A stretch of 64,000 bases of DNA from Phenylobacterium sp. (GTDB lineage: Bacteria; Pseudomonadota; Alphaproteobacteria; Caulobacterales; Caulobacteraceae). Location of the stretch: positions 1 through 64,000 of the forward strand of contig NZ_SCTC01000004.1 of assembly GCF_004299445.1 (NCBI RefSeq). Reading direction: 5' to 3'. The stretch's first letter is position 1, and the number at the start of each line of letters is the position of its first letter. The translations under genes and the position numbers were made by a program. Positions 1 through 6,802 of the stretch are shown in pieces. The notes below the pieces were generated by a model that had not been told where the DNA came from, searched no databases, and saw nothing but the letters and a program-made list of their open reading frames with translations.

Positions 1-156
1 GAGCCGGGTGTAGGCGCGGGCCAGGTCGGAGAGTTCGGCCACCTCTTCGGTGGCGAGCGCCTTCTGCTGCACGTGGCGGGCGAAGGCGAAGTCCATGCGG
101 GCCGTCTGGGCCAGCAATTGGTCCTCTTCGAAGATGTCGGGCGCGGGCTCGGACAT
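1..156 (-). CDS. Hypothetical protein, N-terminal fragment (runs off window start)
   Basis: Only the first 52 codons are inside the window; the gene continues beyond base 1. The ATG is at 154-156 and the reading frame stays open to the edge. The visible N-terminus is acidic (it begins MSEPAPDIFEEDQLLAQTAR) and then alpha-helical and charged, with no signal peptide or membrane segment. I do not recognise a family with confidence. It lies downstream of panB in the same direction, but the 240 bases between them contain a palindromic repeat, so co-transcription is uncertain. Confidence 0.6.
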   Translation of the reverse strand, partial: MSEPAPDIFEEDQLLAQTARMDFAFARHVQQKALATEEVAELSDLARAYTRL

Positions 157-223
157 GATCGCGAGTGGAACATGGGGGTACGACAGAAACGGTCGTAGAA
201 GCGCTCTTCGTTCCACTTTTTTG

Positions 224-357
224 GAACGTCATGGCCGGGCTTGTCCCGGCCACCCAGAAGCGCCGCCGTTTCCGGAGAGGACGCGGCGGTGATGCGGTGC
301 GCCTTGCGGCCAGCGCCTCGTATCTGGGTGGCCGGGACGGGCCCGGCCATGGCGTTC
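224..357. repeat. Inverted-repeat element with 34-bp arms
   Basis: The arm at 224-257 and the reverse complement of 324-357 match at about 31 of 34 bases. Both contain the core CATGGCCGGG followed by GTCCCGGCCACCCAG. The arms are separated by 66 bases, so RNA or single-stranded DNA from either strand could fold into a long stem. A shorter perfect hairpin (CGTTCCA, six-base loop, TGGAACG at 209-228) overlaps its left end. The element fills the gap between panB and the next gene and encodes nothing obvious. It resembles the interspersed palindromic elements common in alphaproteobacterial intergenic regions. Confidence 0.8.
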
Positions 358-396
358 TTGGGGATGGGATGAGGGGGGTTCAGGGCTTCGGGAGCC

Positions 397-1224
397 CTAC
401 CCCGCCTTGGCGTAGTAGATCTCGGCGGGGCCCGGGAAGGTGCGATTGCGGACGTCTTCGGCGTAGGCCGCCACCGCCTTTGCGATCTCGCCGCGGATGT
501 CGCCATAGCGCCGGACGAACTTGGGCGTCCAGTCGAACAGGCCCAGCATGTCGTCGGTGACCAGGATCTGACCGTCGCAGCCGGCCGAGGCGCCGATGCC
601 GATGGTGGGCACGGCGATGTCCTGGGTGATCTCGCGGGCCAGGCCCTCGGCCACGCCCTCGACCACCACGGCGAAGGCGCCGGCGTCGGCGGCGGCGCGC
701 GCCTCTTCCAGGATAAGCCGGCGCTCCTCGCCACCCTTGCCCTTGGCCTTGAAGCCGCCCTCAACCATCACCGCCTGGGGCCGCAGGCCCACGTGGCCCA
801 TCACCGGGATGCCCCGGCGGACCATGTACTCGATGTTGGCCGCCACCGTGGGACCGGCCTCGACCTTTACGGCGCTGCAGCCGGTTTCCTTCATGACTCG
901 GGCGGCGTTGTCGTAGGCGACCTCGGCCGAGCCTTCGTAGCTGCCGAACGGCAGGTCGACGACGACCATGGCCCGACGCGATCCGCGCATGACCGCCTGG
1001 CCGTGCAGGATCATCATGTCCAGCGTGACGCCGACGGTGTTGGGCAGGCCATGGACCACCATGCCGACGCTGTCGCCCACCAGCAGCAGGTCGCAGTGCT
1101 CGTCCAGCAGCTCGGCCATCGGGGCGGTGTAGGCGGTGAGGCAGACGATGGGCGTCCCGCTCTTGCGCGCCAGGATATCCGGCGCAGCGACACGACGGAC
1201 CGGCGCTTCCCGATGGCTCGACAA
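397..1224 (-). CDS. panB: 3-methyl-2-oxobutanoate hydroxymethyltransferase
   Basis: PanB transfers a hydroxymethyl group from 5,10-methylene-tetrahydrofolate to alpha-ketoisovalerate, giving ketopantoate, the first committed step of pantothenate and CoA synthesis. The 275-residue length is typical. The family core LLVGDSVGMVVHG near residue 46, the VVVDLPFGSYE stretch near residue 87 and GIPVMGHVGL near residue 138 are all present. The start is a TTG at 1222-1224, one base after the TAA of the preceding gene. The GAGGA Shine-Dalgarno lies inside the end of that gene, which suggests translational coupling. Its position behind two sigma-factor modules is not a usual pantothenate context, and panC is not in the window. 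Confidence 0.96.
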   Translation of the reverse strand: MSSHREAPVRRVAAPDILARKSGTPIVCLTAYTAPMAELLDEHCDLLLVGDSVGMVVHGLPNTVGVTLDMMILHGQAVMRGSRRAMVVVDLPFGSYEGSAEVAYDNAARVMKETGCSAVKVEAGPTVAANIEYMVRRGIPVMGHVGLRPQAVMVEGGFKAKGKGGEERRLILEEARAAADAGAFAVVVEGVAEGLAREITQDIAVPTIGIGASAGCDGQILVTDDMLGLFDWTPKFVRRYGDIRGEIAKAVAAYAEDVRNRTFPGPAEIYYAKAG

Positions 1225-1225
1225 A

Positions 1226-1600
1226 TTACATTTCCTCGATCAGCCGCGATGCGAAATAGGCCATGGCCGCCAGCGCCAGGGCGACGGCGACCCACACGCC
1301 ATAGCCGCCCGAAAGGGCCGACACCATGTCGGTCGAGGGGGAAACGCGCGAAAGGCCCTGACCGACCAGCCGGGCCGACTGCTCCGCCGTCTCGACGCGC
1401 TCGAACAGGTTGGACATGAACAGCTGGCTGGCGCCGATCACACCGCCGGTCAGGCCCGCGGCACCGATCAGCCAGCGGCGCATGTTCCAGCCGCGGTCCA
1501 GCTTGCGCTCGATGCGCTGGGCGAAGGCGGCCGCGTCCGGGAGTTCCGGCGCGTCCATGAAGAGGCGTTCCAGACGCCGCTCGAAATCGAGTTCAGCCAT
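1226..1600 (-). CDS. Small membrane protein, putative anti-sigma factor (module 2)
   Basis: This protein has 124 residues: a charged cytoplasmic N-terminus of about 45 residues with the pattern RLERLFMDAPELPDAAAF, then two hydrophobic segments (about residues 46-64 and 96-115). It starts at the ATG at 1598-1600, overlapping the end of the upstream ECF sigma gene by 8 bases. The N-terminus has the same pattern as the product at 2679-2990, which follows the other sigma gene. A membrane protein with a short cytoplasmic head, coupled to an ECF sigma gene, fits an anti-sigma factor. This is inference: there is no zinc-binding HxxxCxxC motif. A start further upstream is open but would overlap the sigma gene heavily. 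Confidence 0.75.
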   Translation of the reverse strand: MAELDFERRLERLFMDAPELPDAAAFAQRIERKLDRGWNMRRWLIGAAGLTGGVIGASQLFMSNLFERVETAEQSARLVGQGLSRVSPSTDMVSALSGGYGVWVAVALALAAMAYFASRLIEEM

Positions 1601-2183
1601 TGCTCCGCCTCCCTTCAGCAGTCGCGCTTTCGGCCGGCGCCAGTCGCGCTCGGAGCTTTTCCAGACCACGTTTGACATGGGATTTGACCGTTCCAAGCGG
1701 CAGGTTCAAGGCCTCAGCCGCCTCCCCATGAGAAAGACCCGCGCCGTAGCACATGGACACGCAGAGCCGCTCGGCCGGGCTGAGGACCTTCAGGGCCTCG
1801 TCCAGGTCGATGCGGTGGTCGGCGTCCCCGGCCGTGGCGTCGGCCTCGTCATCCGTTCCTTCGACCGCCAGCTCGGCCAGCCGCTTCTCGCGCTGCAGCC
1901 GGCGCAGGTATTGCCGCGCCGCGATGCGTTTCACCCACCCCGCGAAGGTCCCCTCCCCGCGGAACTCGGCGATCCGCTCGAACGCCGCCAGGAGGGCGTC
2001 CTGGGCGACATCGTCGGCTTCGGCGCCCTGCGCGCCCATGCGGCGCAGCAGACCGCGGATCGCGGAGCCGTGACGACGCACCAGCTCCCCGAAGGCGCGC
2101 CGCTCGCCCGCCGCGGCGTGGGCGCAAAGCTCCACGTCGTGCAGACTGGCGTAGGTCGAGATCGTTGCGCCCGACATGGGCAT
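1593..2183 (-). CDS. ECF-type RNA polymerase sigma factor (module 2)
   Basis: This is a group IV sigma-70 factor that would redirect RNA polymerase to a small regulon. Region 2 is visible at about residues 25-90 (FGELVRRHGSAIRGLLRRMG, then ADDVAQDALLAAFERI, the core-binding helix). Region 4 is near the C-terminus (LSHGEAAEALNLPLGTVKSH, a helix-turn-helix). The first ATG is at 2181-2183. A second ATG at 2175-2177 has better spacing from the GGGGG Shine-Dalgarno and may be the true start (194 rather than 196 residues). A DUF6249-like membrane protein gene lies 18 bases upstream and the putative anti-sigma gene overlaps downstream. Confidence 0.92.
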   Translation of the reverse strand: MPMSGATISTYASLHDVELCAHAAAGERRAFGELVRRHGSAIRGLLRRMGAQGAEADDVAQDALLAAFERIAEFRGEGTFAGWVKRIAARQYLRRLQREKRLAELAVEGTDDEADATAGDADHRIDLDEALKVLSPAERLCVSMCYGAGLSHGEAAEALNLPLGTVKSHVKRGLEKLRARLAPAESATAEGRRSNG

Positions 2184-2201
2184 CTTCCCCCGATCGCGCG
2201 C

Positions 2202-2582
2202 TTAGGGCTTCGTCTTGTTGAGCGTGGCCAGGGCGACGAAGGCCAGGCCGATGAAGATCGGGAACGCGGCGATGCCCAGGATCGGGTACAGCGCGTCGGC
2301 TTCCTCGAAGCTGACGGCCGCGCCCATGGCGGCCAGACCCACGCCGATGCCCAGCCAGATGATGCCGGTGCGCAGGTCGCGCTGCGGCGACGGCGGCAGG
2401 CCGGGCGTGCGCACGTTCGACGACATGGCGTCGATGATCTCGGTGGGCAGGGGCTGGCCCTTTTCGATGGCGACCTTGAGGGTCTCGGCCATCCGCTGCC
2501 GTTCCATGCTCTTGAAGTAGCGCGGGACGATCACCAGCGCGGCGATCATCGCGAAGAAGCCCAGGGGGATCAGAATTTCCAT
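2202..2582 (-). CDS. DUF6249-like membrane protein (module 2)
   Basis: The protein has 126 residues. It has an N-terminal membrane segment (about 3-21), a cytoplasmic linker with the motif IEKGQPLPTEIIDAM, and two C-terminal membrane segments (about 72-90 and 98-117). It looks like the DUF6249 family. It is encoded 18 bases before an ECF sigma gene, and a related protein at 3513-3962 occupies the same place before the other sigma gene. This repeated arrangement suggests a role in sensing or in controlling the sigma/anti-sigma pair, but no function is established. The gap of about 96 bases upstream, after the previous module, may hold a promoter. Confidence 0.85.
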   Translation of the reverse strand: MEILIPLGFFAMIAALVIVPRYFKSMERQRMAETLKVAIEKGQPLPTEIIDAMSSNVRTPGLPPSPQRDLRTGIIWLGIGVGLAAMGAAVSFEEADALYPILGIAAFPIFIGLAFVALATLNKTKP

Positions 2583-2678
2583 CTCGATGCAGTCCTCTCC
2601 AGGTGAGCGGTTTTCCGCCCTTTCTGATGGTTAGAGGCGCGGGCGACGCCCGACAGATGCAGACCCGCGCATGAAACC

Positions 2679-2990
2679 TTAGTCATGATTCCGGAAGCCG
2701 CCCGGGACCAGGCGCCCGTCGAGCACGGCCACCGCAGTGACCGCCAGCGTCAGGCAGGCCATCACCGGGACCAGCCCCGCAGAGGTGGTGGTCAGCAGCG
2801 GCGAGAGCGCCGGCCAGGCCGCCCACAGCACGAACCCGCCAGCCGCCGCCACGACCGCCAACAAGCCCACATCCGCCACGAAGCGGCGGCGCGCCACCTC
2901 GGCCATCACGGCCGTGGAGAACGCGGGGTCGCGAACCGGCGGTTCGTCCTCGGCGAAGAGGGTCTTCAGCCGCGCGTCAGCTTCCGTCAT
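2679..2990 (-). CDS. Small membrane protein, putative anti-sigma factor (module 1)
   Basis: This protein has 103 residues: a cytoplasmic head of about 35 residues (ADARLKTLFAEDEPPVRDPA), then two hydrophobic segments (about residues 39-60 and 68-88). The head follows the same RLxxLF...P...D.AF pattern as the product at 1226-1600. I chose the ATG at 2988-2990, so the gene overlaps the upstream sigma gene by 14 bases; an upstream extension to 3038 is open but would overlap more. By position and topology it is a candidate membrane-anchored anti-sigma factor for the ECF sigma encoded just before it. No zinc motif is present. Confidence 0.75.
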   Translation of the reverse strand: MTEADARLKTLFAEDEPPVRDPAFSTAVMAEVARRRFVADVGLLAVVAAAGGFVLWAAWPALSPLLTTTSAGLVPVMACLTLAVTAVAVLDGRLVPGGFRNHD

Positions 2991-3516
2991 CGGAGCCTCC
3001 CAAAACCTGCAGCAGCCGCGTGCGGCCGCGCGTGACATGACTCTTTACCGTACCCAGCGGGAGGCCAAGGGCCTGCGCCGCCTCCGCGTGGCTGAAATCG
3101 GCCGCCAGGCACAGGGCCACGCAGGCCCGCTGGTCCGGCGGCAGTTCCGCGAGCGCCGCCTCGAGCGCCAGGCGTTCGTCAGAGAGCGGGCGGGCGGACG
3201 CGGGGCGATGGGCCTCGTAGCTGGCCTCGCGGGCGCGGCTGCGCCCGGCGCTGCGCGTCGCGCTCAGGTGCTTGTTGTAGCCGATGCCGCACAGCCAGGC
3301 CCGGACGCTGGCCCCGGACTCCAGCTTTCCGATCGCGGACCAGGCCGCCAGGAACGTCTCCTGAGCCAGATCGTCCGCCTGGGCCCAGTTCCCGCAGGTG
3401 CGCCGCAGGAAGGCGCGCAACGGCGCCTGATGGCGTTCCACCAGGCGCGCGAAGGCGGCGGTCGAGCCGGCTCTAGCGGCCTCGACCAGCTCGTTATCGA
3501 GGCCTTCGGGGCTCAT
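2977..3516 (-). CDS. ECF-type RNA polymerase sigma factor (module 1)
   Basis: This 179-residue ECF sigma factor has region 2 (FARLVERHQAPLRAFLRRTC, then AQADDLAQETFLAAW) at about residues 20-70. Region 4 is at about residues 120-170 (DFSHAEAAQALGLPLGTVKS). The ATG at 3514-3516 overlaps the stop of the upstream membrane-protein gene as ATGA, a strong sign of translational coupling. It is similar to the sigma factor at 1593-2183, especially in the region 4 recognition helix (LPLGTVKSHV in both), so the two may recognise related promoters. Its likely regulator is the overlapping downstream membrane protein. Confidence 0.93.
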   Translation of the reverse strand: MSPEGLDNELVEAARAGSTAAFARLVERHQAPLRAFLRRTCGNWAQADDLAQETFLAAWSAIGKLESGASVRAWLCGIGYNKHLSATRSAGRSRAREASYEAHRPASARPLSDERLALEAALAELPPDQRACVALCLAADFSHAEAAQALGLPLGTVKSHVTRGRTRLLQVLGGSDDGS

Positions 3517-3962
3517 CGGCTCCGGAAGGTCGAGGTGAAGATGGCGGCCACCAGATGCCCCGCAGCGACGCAGGTCATGATGATCGCGACCAGCCGGAAC
3601 GGCCAGTCGACGCCGGGGATATCGGCGTACTCCGAAGCGAACCAGAAGCCCGCCGCCACTGCGCCGGTGATGATCGCCGTGCGCCAGGCCCAATAGGGCG
3701 TGTAGCGCCAGTAGCGGCGGCGCATGCGGCGCGCGGTGCGACGGCCGAGACGGCCATACATGAGGTCGTCTTCGTCATCCTCCTCGTCCTGCAGCGCGCG
3801 CAGCAGTTCCGGAGGCGGGTCCTTGCCCTGGTTGGTGTAGCTGCGCAGGAGGTCCAGCCGATCCTGGCTGCGCTTGTAGGACAGCCAGCGGTCCCAGGCC
3901 CCGAACACGAAGAAGGCCAGGGGAAACAGCAGCCACCAGTAACTCGAGAAGAAGTCTTCCAT
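3513..3962 (-). CDS. Membrane protein preceding ECF sigma (DUF6249-like, module 1)
   Basis: This 149-residue protein has an N-terminal hydrophobic segment (SSYWWLLFPLAFFVFGAW), then a cytoplasmic stretch with NQGKDPPPELLRAL, an acidic run (DEEDDEDD) and a basic run (RRTARRMRRRYWR). Two membrane segments follow near residues 92-108 and 121-140. The N-terminal segment plus the P-P-E-L-L-R-A-L motif parallel the DUF6249-like protein at 2202-2582, so I regard them as relatives in duplicated modules. Its TGA overlaps the ATG of the sigma gene. The divergent reductase gene starts about 150 bases away, so the promoter for the whole module run probably lies in that gap. Confidence 0.8.
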   Translation of the reverse strand: MEDFFSSYWWLLFPLAFFVFGAWDRWLSYKRSQDRLDLLRSYTNQGKDPPPELLRALQDEEDDEDDLMYGRLGRRTARRMRRRYWRYTPYWAWRTAIITGAVAAGFWFASEYADIPGVDWPFRLVAIIMTCVAAGHLVAAIFTSTFRSR

Positions 3963-4113
3963 CTTGCGTCGCTCCGACCCGGCGGCGGAGCCTTCTCCGA
4001 CCGCGCATCACCCCCTAGTCGCCGCCGCCCGGGCGATCGGATGCGGCGGCCGACGCACTGGACTGACGCGGCGTCGGGCCGGCCAACGTCGCGCGGTGAC
4101 GATGGAGCCCCGG

Positions 4114-5199
4114 ATGACCGACCTGTTCGACCCCTGCGAGTTCAACGGCCTCAGGCTGCAGAACCGCATCGCGCTGTCGCCGCTGACCCGGACCCGTTCG
4201 AACGACGCCGGCGAGGCGGGAGAGCTGCAGGCGCTGTACTACGCCCAGCGCGCCTCGGCGGGCCTCCTGATCACCGAAGCGACGCCGGTGGCGCCGGGCG
4301 GGCGCGGCGGGCCCAACATCCCCGGCCTGTGGAACGACGACCAGATCGCCGGCTGGCGGCAGGTGACCGACGCGGTCCACGCCAAGGGCGGGGTGATCTT
4401 CAGCCAGCTCTGGCATGCCGGGCGGCTCAGCCATTCCTCGCTCGGCGGCGGCGAGCCGCCGATCGCACCCTCGGCCTACCGCCAGCCGGGGCAAATCTTC
4501 ACGCTGTCGGGCCCCCACGACTACGAGGAAGCCCGGGCGCTGCGCCTCGACGAGATGCCGGGGATCGTCGGGATGTTCCGCGCCGCTGCCGTGCGCGCCA
4601 AGGCGGCAGGGTTCGACGGCGTCGAGCTGCACGCGGCCCACAGCTACCTGATCGACGCCTTCCTGCGCGACATGACCAACAAGCGCACCGACGCCTACGG
4701 CGGCTCCATCGAAAACCGCGCCCGGCTGCTGGTCGAGGTTCTGGAGGCGATCATCGGCGTGTGGGGGCCGGAGCGGACGGCCGTGCGGCTGGCGCCCATC
4801 GGCCACGCCTACCAGGCCTGGGACTCAGATCCCGAACCCCTCTTCACCTATGTCGTGGAGCGGCTGAACGACCTGAAGGTGGGCTGGCTCGACATGGTCG
4901 AGGGCGACACGGGCATCTCGCGCACGGCCGAGCCCTCGTTCGACCTGCAGAAGCTGCGGCGGCTGTTCAAGGGCGTGACGATCGCCAACAACATGTACGA
5001 CCGCGACCTGGCCATCGCCGCCCGCGCGGCCGACACCGCCGACATGATCGCCTTCGGCCGCCCGTTCATCGGCAACCCCGACCTGGTCGAGCGCCTGCGC
5101 CGCAACGCCCCGCTGCACGTGGCCGACCCCCGCAGCTACTACGGCGGCGGCGCGCGGGGCTACACGGACTTCCCGACGCTGGAGACCGAGGCCGGCTAG
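4114..5199 (+). CDS. NADH:flavin oxidoreductase, old yellow enzyme family
   Basis: This is an FMN-dependent ene-reductase that reduces activated C=C bonds with NAD(P)H; its physiological substrate is unknown. The 361 residues form the usual TIM barrel. Markers are NRIALSPLTRTRS near residue 17, QLWHAGRLSH near residue 98, the substrate-binding pair in VELHAAHSYLIDAFL (H-A-A-H with the catalytic Tyr), and RTDAYGGSIENRARLL. GRPFIGNPDLVERL near the C-terminus binds the FMN phosphate. I chose the ATG at 4114 because GGAG lies 8 bases upstream; an in-frame ATG at 4102 is possible. Its TAG shares the bases CTAG with the stop of the convergent ArsC-like gene. Confidence 0.93.
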   Translation: MTDLFDPCEFNGLRLQNRIALSPLTRTRSNDAGEAGELQALYYAQRASAGLLITEATPVAPGGRGGPNIPGLWNDDQIAGWRQVTDAVHAKGGVIFSQLWHAGRLSHSSLGGGEPPIAPSAYRQPGQIFTLSGPHDYEEARALRLDEMPGIVGMFRAAAVRAKAAGFDGVELHAAHSYLIDAFLRDMTNKRTDAYGGSIENRARLLVEVLEAIIGVWGPERTAVRLAPIGHAYQAWDSDPEPLFTYVVERLNDLKVGWLDMVEGDTGISRTAEPSFDLQKLRRLFKGVTIANNMYDRDLAIAARAADTADMIAFGRPFIGNPDLVERLRRNAPLHVADPRSYYGGGARGYTDFPTLETEAG

Positions 5200-5543
5200 T
5201 CTGACAGGGCCGCATAGACCTCGGGCTTGAAGCCCACCGTAAGCTTGCCGCCTCGGTCCAGCACCGGGCGTTTGATCATCGAGGGCTGGGCCAGCATCAG
5301 GTCAATGGCCTTGGCCGCGTCGATCCCCTGCCTGTCGGCGTCGGGCAACTTCTTGAACGTGGTCCCGGCGCGGTTCAGCAGGACCTCCCAGCCCAGCTGC
5401 CGCACCCAGCCTTCCAGGGTGGCGCGGTCGATGCCGGCCTTCTTGTAGTCGTGGAAGTCGTAGGCGACGCCGTGCTGGTCCAGCCAGGTCCAGGCCTTCT
5501 TCATCGTGTCGCAGTTCTTGATGCCGTAGAGCACAGCCGCCAT
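5196..5543 (-). CDS. ArsC/Spx-family reductase-like protein (YffB type)
   Basis: This 115-residue protein has a thioredoxin-like fold of the ArsC family. The N-terminus LYGIKNCDTMKKAW carries the single conserved cysteine (about residue 10) and matches YffB-type proteins rather than true arsenate reductases, which have CxxS/R active sites. The FHDYKKAG and NRAGTTFKKLP blocks and IKRPVLDRGGKLTVGF near the C-terminus are diagnostic. The function is unproven; a glutathione-linked thiol activity is often suggested for the family. The ATG at 5541-5543 is only 12 bases from the divergent ATG of the DUF2164 gene, so the two promoters must overlap the opposing genes. Confidence 0.9.
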   Translation of the reverse strand: MAAVLYGIKNCDTMKKAWTWLDQHGVAYDFHDYKKAGIDRATLEGWVRQLGWEVLLNRAGTTFKKLPDADRQGIDAAKAIDLMLAQPSMIKRPVLDRGGKLTVGFKPEVYAALSD

Positions 5544-5555
5544 CGTGGCCTCCGC

Positions 5556-5810
5556 ATGTCGAAGATCGAACTCCCCAAGGACACCCGCGACGCCCTGGCC
5601 GTGGCGCTGTCGCGGTATCTCAAGGACGAGCACGACGTGGAGGTGACGGGATTCGACGCCCACTTCCTCCTCGACTTCATCATCGAGACCATCGGGCCGC
5701 ACGTCTACAACCAGGGCCTCGCTGACACCCACGCGCTGTTGTCCAAGAAGCTGGACGAGCTGAGCGAGAGCATCTGGCATCTGGAGAAGCGGGCGAAGCT
5801 GCGGCGCTAG
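5556..5810 (+). CDS. DUF2164 family protein
   Basis: This is a small cytoplasmic protein of 84 residues. It matches the DUF2164 family in length and in the blocks LPKDTRDALAVALSRYLKDE and FLLDFIIETIGPHVYNQG, followed by a charged C-terminal helix (SESIWHLEKRAKLRR). The function of the family is unknown. It is transcribed away from the ArsC-like gene with 12 bases between start codons. Nothing in the sequence suggests a catalytic site. Confidence 0.85.
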   Translation: MSKIELPKDTRDALAVALSRYLKDEHDVEVTGFDAHFLLDFIIETIGPHVYNQGLADTHALLSKKLDELSESIWHLEKRAKLRR

Positions 5811-5862
5811 GAAGAGCGGGCGCCGGCGTCGGGGCGGACTCTGGATCGGCTGACCCGCGTCT

Positions 5863-6249
5863 TCAGCCCCGCGGCGTCGGGCCCTTCCAGTTGAGCTCGA
5901 TGGTCACGCCGTTGGGGTCGCGGACGAAGATCTGCCGCACTGAAGTTCCGGGCGTGGCCGTGGCGCGGAACGGCAGGCCGGTCTTCTCGATCCGCGCCAG
6001 GGCGTCGTCGTAGTCGGCGATGTCGAAGGCGAAGTGATCCAGCGACGAGCCGGCGCTATCGGCGGCGGGCTTGTCGACCTGAACCAGGTGCACGACGTCC
6101 TTGTCGCCCGCGTAGAGCCAGGCGCCCGGGAACGGGAACGGCGGCCGCCAGCCCTCAGCGAGGCCCAGGACGTCGACCAGGAATGCCTTGGTCGCCGCAA
6201 GGTCGGCGGTGCGGATGTTGATGTGATCGAGGGCGCGGATGAGGCTCAT
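5863..6249 (-). CDS. VOC (glyoxalase/dioxygenase fold) family protein
   Basis: This 128-residue protein has one vicinal-oxygen-chelate module. The start LIRALDHINIRTADLAATKAF has the first metal-ligand histidine, LDHFAFDIADYDDALARIEK holds a second, and a late glutamate occurs in NGVTIELNWKG. Such proteins bind a divalent metal and act on small oxygenated or thiol-conjugated compounds; the substrate cannot be read from the sequence. It lies 6 bases downstream of the exported protein gene at 6256-6720 on the same strand, so the two are probably co-transcribed. Confidence 0.9.
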   Translation of the reverse strand: MSLIRALDHINIRTADLAATKAFLVDVLGLAEGWRPPFPFPGAWLYAGDKDVVHLVQVDKPAADSAGSSLDHFAFDIADYDDALARIEKTGLPFRATATPGTSVRQIFVRDPNGVTIELNWKGPTPRG

Positions 6250-6255
6250 GTCGCG

Positions 6256-6720
6256 CTACTTCGGCGTGACGCTGGCGACCGCCAGCCAGACGCCGGGCTT
6301 GTAGTGACAGTAGCCGTCGTCCTTGTCGCGAACCTCGGCCGCCACCGTGGCGCAGGCGCCGCCTACCCGGCCGACGACCCTCACCAGCCGGGGCGCCGTC
6401 TGAGGCGCGGCATCAAGCTGCGCCTTGGGCAGGTAGAGACCTACACGGCGCTGATCGAGGATCACGATGGAGAGCGCGTCGGTCTGCGCGGCCTCGGCCC
6501 GGCTGGGATAGAGGGCGATGTCGCGCCACCACCCCTCCAGGCTGACGCACTTGCCCGCGAACTCGGCGGGGTTGGCCGCGACCTCCGCCGGCTCGGCGGC
6601 CTTGGCCGCCTTGGCCGTGCAGCCCCTGGCCAGCGAGGCCGACGGGGCAGGATCGGCGGCCAGGACCGGCTGAGCCATACCCAGGCTCGCGGCGACGGCA
6701 ACGATCATCAGTCGGCGCAT
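6256..6720 (-). CDS. Exported hypothetical protein
   Basis: The protein has 154 residues. A clear signal peptide (MRRLMIVAVAASLGMAQPVL, cleavage probably after the Ala-Ala near residue 22) directs it to the periplasm. The mature part has four cysteines (in ARGCTA, GKCVSLEGWW, GGACATVA, DGYCHYKPG) that could form two disulfides, and an OB-like pattern (FAGKCVSLEGWWRDIALYP, then RLVRVVGRVGG). I do not recognise a family. The clpX terminator lies just upstream, so it probably has its own start of transcription and continues into the VOC gene. Confidence 0.8.
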   Translation of the reverse strand: MRRLMIVAVAASLGMAQPVLAADPAPSASLARGCTAKAAKAAEPAEVAANPAEFAGKCVSLEGWWRDIALYPSRAEAAQTDALSIVILDQRRVGLYLPKAQLDAAPQTAPRLVRVVGRVGGACATVAAEVRDKDDGYCHYKPGVWLAVASVTPK

Positions 6721-6746
6721 TGGGCCCTCCCCGGCCGATCCATAAA

Positions 6747-6780
6747 CGACAAGGGCCCCGCAGTCGCCTGCGGGGCCCTT
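6747..6780 (-). terminator. Rho-independent terminator of clpX
   Basis: There is a perfect 13-bp stem (AAGGGCCCCGCAG at 6751-6763 with its complement at 6768-6780) and a four-base loop. Read on the minus strand, it is followed by TTGTCGTTT. It lies about 22 bases beyond the clpX stop codon. Confidence 0.85.
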
Positions 6781-6802
6781 CGATTTCCGTTCGCAGAAAC
6801 GC

